NCBI RefSeq assembly: GCF_003576245.1 | Contig: NZ_QWGA01000006.1 | Span: 124,001-188,000, forward strand | Length of the DNA: 64,000 nt | Source: Henriciella algicola | GTDB lineage: Bacteria; Pseudomonadota; Alphaproteobacteria; Caulobacterales; Hyphomonadaceae | Reading direction: 5' to 3' | Part shown: piece after piece, positions 18,301-25,610 of the stretch | Layout: the number at the start of each line of letters is the position of its first letter | Position numbering within the stretch: the stretch's first letter is position 1 | The notes under the pieces: generated by a model | Seen by the model: the letters and a program-made list of their open reading frames with translations, nothing else | Told to the model about the DNA's origin: nothing | Databases searched by the model: none | Made by a program: the position numbers and the translations under genes

Positions 18301-18484
18301 TAACAGAGTCCTCTACCGCCTTGGCGGATGCGCCCGGATAGGACGCATTCACGGAAATCGTCGTCGGCGCGATGTCAGGATACTGCGACACCGGCAGGGC
18401 CCGCAGCGCCATCGCGCCAGCAATCATGATAACGATCGCGATGACCCAGGCGAAAACCGGGCGATCAATAAAGAAATTTGCCAT
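15344..18484 (-). CDS. RND multidrug efflux permease (HAE1 family, AcrB-like)
   Basis: 1046 residues, the usual AcrB length. It begins MANFFIDRPVFAWVIAIVIM. TM4 carries the proton-relay Asp pair in GLIVDDAIVVVENV (about residue 405). A second conserved loop, GLASKNAILIIEFA, lies near 935. Two large periplasmic loops separate TM1/TM2 and TM7/TM8. It drives drug export by proton antiport from the inner membrane. It lies 12 nt after the adaptor gene and overlaps the outer-membrane factor gene by 4 nt. Confidence 0.97.
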   Translation of the reverse strand: MANFFIDRPVFAWVIAIVIMIAGAMALRALPVSQYPDIAPTTISVNASYPGASAKAVEDSVTQVIEQQMTGLDGLDYISSSSSSSGQASVTLTFETGTDPDIAQVQVQNKLSLATPLLPEPVQRQGVTVDKASTGFLLITALYSPNATYDQTDLGDYVRSNMYDSISRVDGVGRVQQFGSQYAMRIWLDPDKLVQFDLVPSDVIAAIRAQNTQVSAGALGGAPSVAGQEINATVTLQSLLNTPEEFRELLIRTTPEGGSVRLGDVGTVELGAENYAFNSKFNGQPSSGFGVSLATGANALETAEAVKAEVERLSQAFPQDIEYAFPVDTTPFIETSIHEVQKTLIEAVVLVFLVIFVFLQSLRASFIPMIAVPVVLLGVMVGLLTLGFSINTLTMFAMVLAIGLIVDDAIVVVENVERVMEEEGLGPVEATRKSMSQITGALIGIVVTLSAVFIPMAFFPGSAGLIYRQFSVTIVSAMALSLLIALILSPALCATILKKPNHEKAPGMLQKPAIWFNNGFDRMRDGYGKVVDRILRRRWIFAGVFAVIVAVMAAGFVRLPSSFLPQEDQGQFITLVQLPPGSSLERTTEVMDSVGEYYRGAQGENIKGLFTLAGFSFAGQGQNNGIAFGALVDWSERGGPGESAMEIAGAASGNFAQGTEAQIFAIVPPPIPQLGNSSGFDMYLQDAGGVGHDALVQAQGQLLGMANQSAELTGVRPNGQADGPQFNIDIDYQKAQALGVDVSGITGLLSTAFGGTYVNDFLDRGRIKRVYVQGEADNRMQPDDLGGWYIRNTSSEMTPLEEVVTTGWTYGSPQLQRYNGLPALNIQGSPAPGVSSGVAMDQMEALVDQLPQGLDMEWTGISAQEREAGNQATLLYIMSILFVFLCLAALYESWTVPVAVLLTAPLGVAGAVLAAHLRGLDNDIFFQVALLTTVGLASKNAILIIEFARNLEQQGVELFEAVSQAVRMRLRPILMTSFAFGFGVLPLALSTGAGAAGRQAIGTAVLGGLVVSVILGLLFAPLFYVMIRKLTGQKPLTQPGNKEAVA

Positions 18485-18496
18485 GATTACTGAGCT

Positions 18497-19756
18497 TTAT
18501 TCTGGCTGGGTCGCTGAAGCTGGCGACGAGACCGCCGCCATTTCATCCTGACGCGATGCGATCACTTCGACCGGCGCGCCGTCGCGGACATTCTGGAAAC
18601 CACTGATGATGACCCGGTCGCCCGGCGACAGACCATCCGTCACGATCCAGTTCGATCCGTTGGCTTCCTGAATAGTGAGCGACTTCTGGACGGCCGTGCC
18701 GTCATCGCTTGCCACGAAGACATAGCCGTCGCCTTGCGGTGTGCGTTGCACAGCGCGCTGCGGAATGGCGTACACATTATTGTAGGTGCCCGCCGCAAAG
18801 GATGCTTTCAGGAACATGCCCGGCAGGATGAGGCCATCAGGGTTCGGGAATTGCGCGCGTACGATGACCGTACCAGCCTCCTGATCGACGCTGACTTCAG
18901 AGAATTCAAGCTGGCCGGAGAGCGGATACTGGTCGCCATTTTCAAACTCGAGCGTGACCGGGACAGCTGCCGACCGACCCGTCGTCGGACCGAGCGTCTC
19001 GATCTTGCCTTCAGAGACGTCGCGCTTCCAGCGCAGGACCTGCGCACTCGACGCGGTCATGTCGACATAGATCGGATCAAGCTGCAGGACGCGTGCAAGT
19101 GTGGTGGCCTGATTGGCGGTCACGAGTGCGCCTTCGGTCACGGCTGAGCGGCCGATACGACCCGCGATCGGGGAACGCACCTTGGTGCGGGCAAGGTCGA
19201 TGCGCGAGCGTTGCAGGGCAGCACGCTGAATGCCGACATCGGCCTCGGCCTGTTTCTGCGCCGCGACGGCTTCGTCATAGGATTGCTGGCTGACGGCATT
19301 GATGTCGGCAAGACGCTCAAAACGACGGGCCGTTTCGGTTGCGGCTGCAGCGGTTGCCTGTGCACGCGCAAGCGCCGCCTCCGCGCTCTGGACGGCGGCG
19401 ACATATTCGTCAGCATCGATCTGATAGAGCGCCTGATCCTCTGCGACGACTTCGCCTTCGGTGAAAAGGCGGCTTTCGATCAGACCTGATACCTGTGGCC
19501 GGATTTCCGCTTCTGCAAAAGGCGTGGCGCGGCCTGGCAGTGTGCGGACACTGCCGATGGAGGCGGGCTGGACCGGCATGACTTCGACGCGCGTTGCCAT
19601 TTGCTGCTGAGGCCCAGCGCCTTCAGCTGCCTGTGCTCCAGCGGTCTCGCCGCCATCGCCATTTCCGCAAGCTGCAAGAACGAGCAGCGCGGCACCTGCC
19701 GCCGCACCAAATCCCTTACGCAGGAACTGGGAGGAGAACTCTTTAGAATGGGGCAT
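18497..19756 (-). CDS. RND efflux periplasmic adaptor (MFP, AcrA-like lipoprotein)
   Basis: 419 residues from the ATG at 19756. The frame is open to 20038, but this ATG has AGGAAGC upstream and is followed directly by a lipoprotein signal (LLVLAACGNG). The body shows the barrel-sandwich motif RPQVSGLIESRLFTEGEVV, a coiled-coil hairpin (about 125-190), the lipoyl return strand VRSPIAGRIGRSAVTEGALV and the membrane-proximal domain ending VIISGFQNVRDG. It bridges the pump and outer-membrane factor. It is the first gene of the operon and is divergent from the TetR regulator gene. Confidence 0.95.
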   Translation of the reverse strand: MPHSKEFSSQFLRKGFGAAAGAALLVLAACGNGDGGETAGAQAAEGAGPQQQMATRVEVMPVQPASIGSVRTLPGRATPFAEAEIRPQVSGLIESRLFTEGEVVAEDQALYQIDADEYVAAVQSAEAALARAQATAAAATETARRFERLADINAVSQQSYDEAVAAQKQAEADVGIQRAALQRSRIDLARTKVRSPIAGRIGRSAVTEGALVTANQATTLARVLQLDPIYVDMTASSAQVLRWKRDVSEGKIETLGPTTGRSAAVPVTLEFENGDQYPLSGQLEFSEVSVDQEAGTVIVRAQFPNPDGLILPGMFLKASFAAGTYNNVYAIPQRAVQRTPQGDGYVFVASDDGTAVQKSLTIQEANGSNWIVTDGLSPGDRVIISGFQNVRDGAPVEVIASRQDEMAAVSSPASATQPE

Positions 19757-19810
19757 TTGCTTCCTATGCGCCGTCAGGGATCGTTCAAATGTAGCGAAAC
19801 CTGTTGATTT

Positions 19811-19826
19811 TAGAATGAACGTTCTA
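19811..19826. promoter_or_regulatory. Candidate TetR operator between the efflux operon and its regulator
   Basis: Inverted repeat TAGAATGAACGTTCTA: 5-bp arms TAGAA/TTCTA, with a perfect 8-bp palindrome GAACGTTC inside. It sits in the 114-nt divergent intergenic region, 55 nt before the adaptor ATG and 45 nt before the regulator start. Location and symmetry suit autoregulation and repression of the pump by the TetR protein. Binding is inferred. Confidence 0.5.
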
Positions 19827-19870
19827 TTTGTTGCTGCGATGCACAAAGTCAATGACGGGATGTGAAATAG

Positions 19871-20491
19871 TTGGAACAAAAACCAATACCGATGACGGGC
19901 GCTGAAAAACGGCGTACGGCGAGGATCTCGCAAATCCTTGACGCAGCGGCACTTTGTTTCGTTGAGATGGGCTTTCACCGCGCGGGAATGGCCAAGATCG
20001 CCGCCCGCGCAAAAATGAGCCCCGGCCACATCTACCACTATTTCGAGAGCAAGGAGGCGATCATCGCCGCCATTGTCGATCGCGAGTCGGCGAAAGCTGC
20101 GGAGCGCTTTGCAGAGCTGGATGCGGTCGATTCAAATGAGCTCGCCAGCGTGATGACCGAGCGCGCCATCCAGTCGATCGAGGAAAAGACAGATATTCTT
20201 CAGTCCGCGCTGAACATGGAGATGCTGGCCGAGTGTCAACGCAATCCGGAGATCGCCTGCATCATCCAGCGCCACGACAAGTATATTCGCGACCAGCTCA
20301 CGCATCTTATCGGCAACAAGATCGGCCTCGATCTGGCGGAAGCGCGGACCGACATGATGATGGTGCAGTTCTCCGGCCTCGCAAACCGCCTGCTGAGAAA
20401 CCCGGACATGGATCTGTCGAGCATGATCGCGCTGATGCGTCAGACGATGCAGTCCATCCTGACGCCTGACACAATTGGCGACCACGTGTGA
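19871..20491 (+). CDS. TetR/AcrR family transcriptional regulator
   Basis: 206 residues counting from a TTG at 19871; an ATG at 19892 (MTGAEKRRTARISQIL) is an equally possible start. The N-terminal helix-turn-helix is visible as ILDAAALCFVEMGFHRAGMAKIAARAKMSPGHIYHYFESKEAI (about 20-65), canonical for TetR. The C-terminal helical ligand-binding part ends with a Met-rich stretch (MMMVQFSGLANRLL). Its divergent position next to the RND operon suggests it represses that operon and is released by a pump substrate. Confidence 0.92.
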   Translation: MEQKPIPMTGAEKRRTARISQILDAAALCFVEMGFHRAGMAKIAARAKMSPGHIYHYFESKEAIIAAIVDRESAKAAERFAELDAVDSNELASVMTERAIQSIEEKTDILQSALNMEMLAECQRNPEIACIIQRHDKYIRDQLTHLIGNKIGLDLAEARTDMMMVQFSGLANRLLRNPDMDLSSMIALMRQTMQSILTPDTIGDHV

Positions 20492-20549
20492 ACTTTCCGT
20501 CAGATCAGGCGCTTATTGAGCACCTATCGACAGAACAAGGACGCACTCA

Positions 20550-21170
20550 ATGACCGCCTCGCGGGACAAACCGCTCGAAAACGTTCTCGAGCGAGCCATC
20601 AACGAAATCGATGGCGATACGGTTACATTCGGAGACGTACTCGATCTTTTCGGAGATCGCTCCTTCGGCCCCATCATTGTCCTGCTCGGCCTGTTGGTCG
20701 TCGTCCCGCCAATCGGCGCGGTTCCCGGCCTGCCCATGATCGTCGGGCTGGTCATCATCCTGTTCACCATCCAGATCATTTTCGGGGCAGACCGCATCTG
20801 GGTGCCCGGCTTCATCGAGAAGCGGTCGATCTCGAAAGAAAAGCTGAAGGCCGCCGACAAGAAGACCAAGCCCTGGCTGAAGCGAATCGATGGACTGATT
20901 TCACAGCGCATCACGATGCTGACTGGCCCCTGGTCAGTTTATGCCTCAGCCGTGATTGTGATCTTTCTGGCGCTGCTGATGATCCCGCTGGAACTTGTGC
21001 CATTTGCCGTAGCCGCACCCGGTGCAGCCATCACCCTCTATGGGCTCGCCATCATGGCGCGCGATGGGGTGTTGATGCTGATCGGTTATGTGCTTGCCGC
21101 GATTACCACAGCGGTCACGATTGCCTTTGTCCCGTGGGAGAAATTCGCTTCCTTCTTTGGCATGGGATAG
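20550..21170 (+). CDS. ExoD-like exopolysaccharide synthesis family membrane protein
   Basis: 206 residues. The start LENVLERAINEIDGDTVTFGDVLDLFGDRSFGPIIVLLGLLVV and the P-P-I-G-x-V-P-G motif (VVPPIGAVPGLP, about 50-61) are typical of ExoD family proteins. Four or more hydrophobic segments follow. Family members are named for an exopolysaccharide phenotype in rhizobia, but the biochemical activity is unknown. It lies 58 nt after the TetR gene and could be cotranscribed. Its stop is 3 nt from the stop of the convergent UdgX gene. Confidence 0.88.
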   Translation: MTASRDKPLENVLERAINEIDGDTVTFGDVLDLFGDRSFGPIIVLLGLLVVVPPIGAVPGLPMIVGLVIILFTIQIIFGADRIWVPGFIEKRSISKEKLKAADKKTKPWLKRIDGLISQRITMLTGPWSVYASAVIVIFLALLMIPLELVPFAVAAPGAAITLYGLAIMARDGVLMLIGYVLAAITTAVTIAFVPWEKFASFFGMG

Positions 21171-21173
21171 GCG

Positions 21174-22631
21174 TCAGGCCGCATCCGACCATAGCAGCGA
21201 CCGCGCGCGAGCAAGGTCATCGACAAACCGGTCATACTCTTCGGCGGCGCGCTGCCTGTCCGGCAGGCGCAGCAAGTATGACGGGTGAATAGTCGCGATG
21301 AGGCGGGTACCATTATCGAGCTGCGTCAGCGCCCCGCGCATATCTTTCAAAGCGACGGCCTTGCCGAAGACGCCGCGCAGCGCAGTCGCCCCCATCGTTA
21401 CAATGATGTCCGGCGCGACGAATTTGCGCTCAAGATCCAACCAGAAGCGGCAGGTATCGATCTCGCCTGCATTCGGCTTCTGGTGCATGCGGCGTTTGCC
21501 GCGCGGGGCGAATTTGAAGTGCTTCACCGCATTCGTGACATAGGCCTTACGGCGCTCAACATTCGCTTCTGTCATCGCCTTGTCGAACAACTGACCGGCG
21601 GGACCGACGAAAGGTTTGCCAGCGATGTCTTCCTGATCGCCTGGCTGTTCACCGATGATCATGAGCCGCGCGTCAGGCGGGCCTTCGCCAAATATGGTCT
21701 GACTGGCGCATTCATGGATCGGGCAGCGGTCACATTTAGAAGCGGCGCGGCGCGCATCATCCAGTGAGTTGATCTCTATCGCTTCTTCTTCGGCGAAGAA
21801 GTTCGACATGCGCGAGGTCCTGATGTTCGCATCGGTGGAGGGCGCTGAGAGGAGCGCGCCGGTACGCTGGGATGACTTGCGGATAAGGTCAGGGATGAGC
21901 TCTGCCTCTGGCAAATTCTTCCAGTATTTGGCTGGCATTTCCGACAGCATGGCGTCGACCTTGAGCCGGGCCGGATTGAAAATGGAGGCATAATAGGTAC
22001 GCCACTGGTCCTCGATCGCGTCTTCTGCCGGCATCTGGGAGCGGTCAGCGCCTGCCGCAAAGGTGAGCTTCTTGCCATCCCAGCTGGCGCAGGCGTCCGG
22101 CGTCAGGATGGTCCAGTCCATGCCGGTGAAGCGGCGCATGAAGAAGGGCGCAGTCAGGCCGACAATGCGATTGTCCGGCTCAAACCAGCTCATGAAGACT
22201 TCGCGGCCCTCCCGCTCGCCGACTTTCCGGAAGCGGACGAACGCATGCATCTTGTGAACGTCGCGGCGGATCTGCTTGTCGGCGGCTTTGACCCAGCGGG
22301 CCGCATCATTGAGCGGGTCGGTAAGCGCGGCGCAGTTGCGCTGCAGGTCCCACAATAGCTGGTAGAGCCAGGCGAAACGGGCGGGATCGCGGTGGCAGAT
22401 GACCCGCTTGGCCATATCGATGAAGGCTTTAGGAACTTTGACTTCACGCGGCGCAGAACCGGATGGCGTGGCAGGTTCGGGCGCGCTGGCGGCTGCAAAG
22501 AGGTCGTCTCCGCCTGCGGCGCTGCCCGACCAGTGAATGTCGGATGGCGGAACGCCCTGCCCCGCAAGCCGGCGGGCCGCATCGCGCCATCCCTCGAAAT
22601 CAGTTTCGGAAGACAGGCTGATCTGGTGCAT
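21174..22631 (-). CDS. UdgX-type uracil-DNA glycosylase with N-terminal DUF4130 domain
   Basis: 485 residues in two parts. Residues about 1-240 match the 'probable DNA metabolism protein' (DUF4130) domain, with IRRDVHKMHAFVRFRKV and the conserved WF.P end region. Residues about 290-485 are a UdgX-type family-4 uracil-DNA glycosylase. Visible there are Cys residues of the Fe-S cluster (CDRCPIHEC), motif GEQPGDQED, the KRRMHQK loop with His383, and HPSYLLR. In mycobacterial UdgX the histidine of the KRRIHQ loop becomes covalently joined to the uracil site in DNA, and the same loop is present here. The start codon overlaps the stop of the radical SAM gene by one base, so the two are translationally coupled. 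Confidence 0.92.
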   Translation of the reverse strand: MHQISLSSETDFEGWRDAARRLAGQGVPPSDIHWSGSAAGGDDLFAAASAPEPATPSGSAPREVKVPKAFIDMAKRVICHRDPARFAWLYQLLWDLQRNCAALTDPLNDAARWVKAADKQIRRDVHKMHAFVRFRKVGEREGREVFMSWFEPDNRIVGLTAPFFMRRFTGMDWTILTPDACASWDGKKLTFAAGADRSQMPAEDAIEDQWRTYYASIFNPARLKVDAMLSEMPAKYWKNLPEAELIPDLIRKSSQRTGALLSAPSTDANIRTSRMSNFFAEEEAIEINSLDDARRAASKCDRCPIHECASQTIFGEGPPDARLMIIGEQPGDQEDIAGKPFVGPAGQLFDKAMTEANVERRKAYVTNAVKHFKFAPRGKRRMHQKPNAGEIDTCRFWLDLERKFVAPDIIVTMGATALRGVFGKAVALKDMRGALTQLDNGTRLIATIHPSYLLRLPDRQRAAEEYDRFVDDLARARSLLWSDAA

Positions 22632-23872
22632 CAGAGAAGCTGGAGCTGCTGGGGCTGCGGAACGAACCTGTCGCGCAGGGTGACAAGGTCGAGCGCGCGG
22701 GACGGGTGCCAGTCCACGGTTTCGATGAAGTCGCGGCAGATCTTCAGCGACCGGACGATGCGCGCGATGTGATCGAGGCGGAGGTTTGTGTGCCGGCGCG
22801 CAGCAAGGATGCGGTTCACAGATTTGGTGCCAAAGCCGGGCACGCGCAGAAGCTCCTCGCGGCTGGCGCGGTTCACATTGACGGGAAAGCGCTCGCGCCG
22901 CTCCAGCGCCCAGGCAAGTTTCGGGTCAAGATCGAGGTCGAGCATGCCATCGCCCCGCGCCTCGAAAATCTCATCCTTCTCGAAGCCGTAAAACCGCATC
23001 AGCCAGTCGGCCTGGTATAGCCGGTGCTCTCTCATCAGGGGCGGCTTGATGAGCGGCAGGTCGCCAGAGCTGTCCTGTATGGGGCTGAAGGCCGAATAAT
23101 AGACGCGGCGAAGCTTGTAGCCGGAATAGAGCGAGGCGCTGGTCGTCATGATGTCCTTGTCGGAGGACTGGTCTGCGCCGACGATCATCTGCGTCGATTG
23201 CCCGCCGGGAATGAAGCGCGGCGGGCGCGCCTTGCCCCGCTCCTTACGGTCAGGCTGGCGCGACTCGATGCCATGACGGACATTAGCCATCGCCGAGCGG
23301 ATGACGGCGCCGGACTTCTCTGGCGCATAGGATTTAAGCGAGGCTTCACGCGGCAGTTCGATATTGATGGAGAGGCGGTCAGCATGCAGGCCGGCCTGCT
23401 CGATCAGCGCCGGGTCCGCTTCAGGGATGGATTTGAGATGGATGTAGCCGCCGAAATTATGCTCCACCCGAAGCTTGCGGGCGACCTCCACCATCTGCTC
23501 CATCGTGTAGTTTGATGAACGGATGATGCCGGAGGAGAGAAACAGGCCTTCGATATAGTTGCGCTTGTAGAAATCGAGCGTGAGCTTGACGATTTCATCA
23601 ACGCTGAAGCGCGCCCGCTCCACATTGCTGGACACCCGGTTGATGCAATACTTGCAATCGTAGATGCAGAAATTCGTCATCAGGATCTTCAGCAGGGAGA
23701 TGCAACGCCCGTCAGGTGCATAGGCGTGACAAATGCCCATCCCCTCAGTCGAACCTATCCCATTGGTAGAAAGTGAATTCCGCTTCGCCGACCCGGATGA
23801 GGCGCAGGAGGCATCATACTTTGCGGCATCCGCGAGAATGGCCAGGCGGTCGATAAGTGTACGCTTTCCCAT
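22631..23872 (-). CDS. Putative DNA modification/repair radical SAM protein
   Basis: 413 residues from the ATG at 23872. The frame is open upstream to 23968, but the family start is KRTLIDRLAILADAAKYDASC. The radical SAM cluster ligands are CIYDCKYC (CxxxCxxC, about residue 74). A conserved STEGMGICHAY block precedes it. The C-terminus has a helix-hairpin-helix DNA-binding motif (VNVNRASREELLRVPGFG). This family is almost always encoded beside a UdgX/DUF4130 protein, as here. Its substrate has not been defined to my knowledge. Direct action on damaged or modified nucleobases is inferred from the HhH domain and the partner. Confidence 0.9.
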   Translation of the reverse strand: MGKRTLIDRLAILADAAKYDASCASSGSAKRNSLSTNGIGSTEGMGICHAYAPDGRCISLLKILMTNFCIYDCKYCINRVSSNVERARFSVDEIVKLTLDFYKRNYIEGLFLSSGIIRSSNYTMEQMVEVARKLRVEHNFGGYIHLKSIPEADPALIEQAGLHADRLSINIELPREASLKSYAPEKSGAVIRSAMANVRHGIESRQPDRKERGKARPPRFIPGGQSTQMIVGADQSSDKDIMTTSASLYSGYKLRRVYYSAFSPIQDSSGDLPLIKPPLMREHRLYQADWLMRFYGFEKDEIFEARGDGMLDLDLDPKLAWALERRERFPVNVNRASREELLRVPGFGTKSVNRILAARRHTNLRLDHIARIVRSLKICRDFIETVDWHPSRALDLVTLRDRFVPQPQQLQLL

Positions 23873-24039
23873 GAAGAGAACATAGCAGGAACAGCGCGTC
23901 AGTAAAAGCAATTCAGCAGCGTTTTTCCACGTCAAACACAACGAGCAAAAAGCCGATGAACACACCATTGGCGAGTGGTCGGATCGATCAAGGTCAACGT
24001 GTTGCTGCTAAATGTTAACTATTCCACAGCTACAAAATC

Positions 24040-24064
24040 GGAACGCTCGGCACGCCTGTTTGTT
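24040..24064 (+). promoter_or_regulatory. EcfG-type (general stress sigma factor) promoter
   Basis: GGAAC at 24040-24044, a 16-nt spacer, and TGTT at 24061-24064. The alphaproteobacterial EcfG/SigT consensus is GGAAC-N16/17-CGTT. The -10 end is 23 nt upstream of the NepR-like start codon. Since nepR-phyR-ecfG genes are themselves controlled by EcfG in many species, motif and gene support each other. Confidence 0.65.
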
Positions 24065-24087
24065 TACAGGTTGAGCAACGAGACAGA

Positions 24088-24276
24088 ATGATGACCGACA
24101 CGCATGAACATAAGAAAGCAAGACTGGTGAGCGCCGAAGAGCGTCACGCCCGCCGTGCATTTCGCAATGCGATGTCGGCTGGCCTCAAGCGCACTTATGA
24201 TCGCGTTTCCGAGAAATCGGTACCTGATGAGTTTCTGCAGCTCCTTCAAGCAGCTGATCGCAAGGCTAAGGCCTAG
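24088..24276 (+). CDS. NepR-like anti-sigma factor (general stress response), orphan
   Basis: 62 residues; a second ATG follows directly at 24091. The C-terminal half, AGLKRTYDRVSEKSVPDEFLQLLQAAD, matches the NepR signature (helix ending L..Y..V, then E..VPD.F..LL..L). NepR uses this region to hold the ECF sigma factor EcfG and to be captured by phosphorylated PhyR. The N-terminal part is basic and poorly conserved, as is usual. Neither phyR nor ecfG is adjacent, so this is either the genome's only NepR set apart or a paralogue. An overlapping minus-strand frame (24064-24279) has no recognisable content. An EcfG-type promoter lies just upstream. Confidence 0.75.
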   Translation: MMTDTHEHKKARLVSAEERHARRAFRNAMSAGLKRTYDRVSEKSVPDEFLQLLQAADRKAKA

Positions 24277-24290
24277 CACTGAACAAAATC

Positions 24291-24352
24291 AGGGCAGAGA
24301 TTTAAATTCGCCCTTGTGAGCAGTCACCCCATTGCAGTGGTGCCGCCAATGG
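24291..24352. promoter_or_regulatory. Cluster of inverted repeats upstream of the doe operon
   Basis: Three inverted repeats fall in the 89 nt between the NepR-like gene and doeB2. They are AGGGC..GCCCT around an ATTTAAAT centre (24291-24314), GTGAgcagTCAC (24316-24327) and CCATTG..CAATGG (24329-24352). They could be operator sites for an ectoine-responsive regulator, and the first could also end the NepR-like transcript. Function is inferred from position only. Confidence 0.35.
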
Positions 24353-24365
24353 CTACGGTCACCGT

Positions 24366-25580
24366 ATGTCGAGACAAGGCTTTACCTTGCCCCGAGGGAT
24401 GCAGGCGGACTGGCCGACACTGGTTGCGGCCTCTACCGATTTTCGTCGCGATCTCCATCGACACCCAGAGCTGCCCTGGCAGGAAATAGATACGTCCGAA
24501 GTCATTCGGGCGTCACTTGATGCTATGGGCATTTCCTATCGCGTCTGTGCAAGGACGGGTACCGTGGCGACACTGGCTGCGGATGCACCCGGCAGGCATG
24601 TGGGGCTGCGCGCAGATATCGACGCGCTGCCGATCAATGAAGCGACCGGTCTCGATTACAGCTCCTCTCATATTGGTTGCATGCACGCGTGCGGACATGA
24701 CGGACATGCGGCCGCTCTGATGTCGACCGCTGCCTGGCTGAAACGCCATGAAGCAAGCCTGCCCGGCCCCGTTACCCTGCTGTTCCAGCCTGCCGAAGAA
24801 GGCGGGCATGGCGCAAAGAAGATGATCGAAGATGGCGCGCTTGAGGGGCTCGACTGCATCTTCGGCTGGCACAACTGGCCGGCAATTCCGTTCGGCAAAG
24901 CGGTTTGCCCCGACGGCGCCGTCATGGCGGGTAATGGGACATTCCGGATCACGCTGCGCGGCGCAGGCGGTCATGCGAGCCAGCCTGAGAATACGCGCGA
25001 CCCGGTTCTTGCGGCCTCTGCCGTCACCATGGCGCTGCAGCAGATCATTTCACGCCGGATTACACCTCAGAACGCCGCCGTGGTGAGCGTGACCTCGATC
25101 GAGGCGCCAAGCGGTGAGACCGTCATTCCGGACAGCGCGAAGATGGCGGGTAGTATCCGCATCGCCAATCCAGCCGACCGCGAACGCATCGACACGATGA
25201 TCCGCGACATCGCAACCGCGCAGGCCGCAGCATATGGCGTCGAAGCCGAGGTTGAGCTGTTCCCGCGCTATGATGCGACCATCAACCATGCGAGCGAAGC
25301 GGGCCTGATGCGGGACGCGATTGCTGGCGACCTCGGTGAGCAGTGGCATTTCGATGAGTTGCCAGTGCCGATCATGGCGTCAGAAGACTTCTCTTATTAT
25401 CTCAAGGAAATACCGGGTGCCTTCGCTCTGATTGGCGCCGATGACGGCAAGGGCCATCACGAGCCATGCCATTCCCCCCGATACGACTTCAATGACAGGC
25501 TGCTGCCGATTGTGACCCGCATTTATGCGCGTCTTGCAGGCGCGCCCCTACCCGACCAAGCCACTTATCTGAACGACTAA
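24366..25580 (+). CDS. doeB2: M20 family deacetylase, probable N-acetyl-diaminobutyrate deacetylase
   Basis: 404 residues. M20 amidohydrolase with the metal-binding motifs MHACGHDGHAA (about 99-109), PAEEGGHGAKKM (about 141-152) and the C-terminal HHEPCHSPRYDF. The acidic catalytic Glu pair is intact. Alone it would be called a hippurate or N-acyl amino acid hydrolase. Next to doeD, doeA and doeC it is best read as DoeB2, which removes acetyl from N-alpha-acetyl-L-2,4-diaminobutyrate made by DoeA. A methionine at 24402 is an alternative start. It is the first gene of the operon, 30 nt before doeD. Confidence 0.8.
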   Translation: MSRQGFTLPRGMQADWPTLVAASTDFRRDLHRHPELPWQEIDTSEVIRASLDAMGISYRVCARTGTVATLAADAPGRHVGLRADIDALPINEATGLDYSSSHIGCMHACGHDGHAAALMSTAAWLKRHEASLPGPVTLLFQPAEEGGHGAKKMIEDGALEGLDCIFGWHNWPAIPFGKAVCPDGAVMAGNGTFRITLRGAGGHASQPENTRDPVLAASAVTMALQQIISRRITPQNAAVVSVTSIEAPSGETVIPDSAKMAGSIRIANPADRERIDTMIRDIATAQAAAYGVEAEVELFPRYDATINHASEAGLMRDAIAGDLGEQWHFDELPVPIMASEDFSYYLKEIPGAFALIGADDGKGHHEPCHSPRYDFNDRLLPIVTRIYARLAGAPLPDQATYLND

Positions 25581-25610
25581 CCCTAAACACGAATCCGAGG
25601 AGAGACCGTC

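Noticed and set aside
19757-20038. 94-codon extension of the first RND adaptor
   Set aside because: It crosses the divergent promoter and TetR gene. The lipoprotein signal starts at 19756 with its own RBS.
24064-24279. 71-residue minus-strand frame over the NepR-like gene
   Set aside because: It has no family resemblance, while the plus frame carries the NepR signature and a matching promoter.
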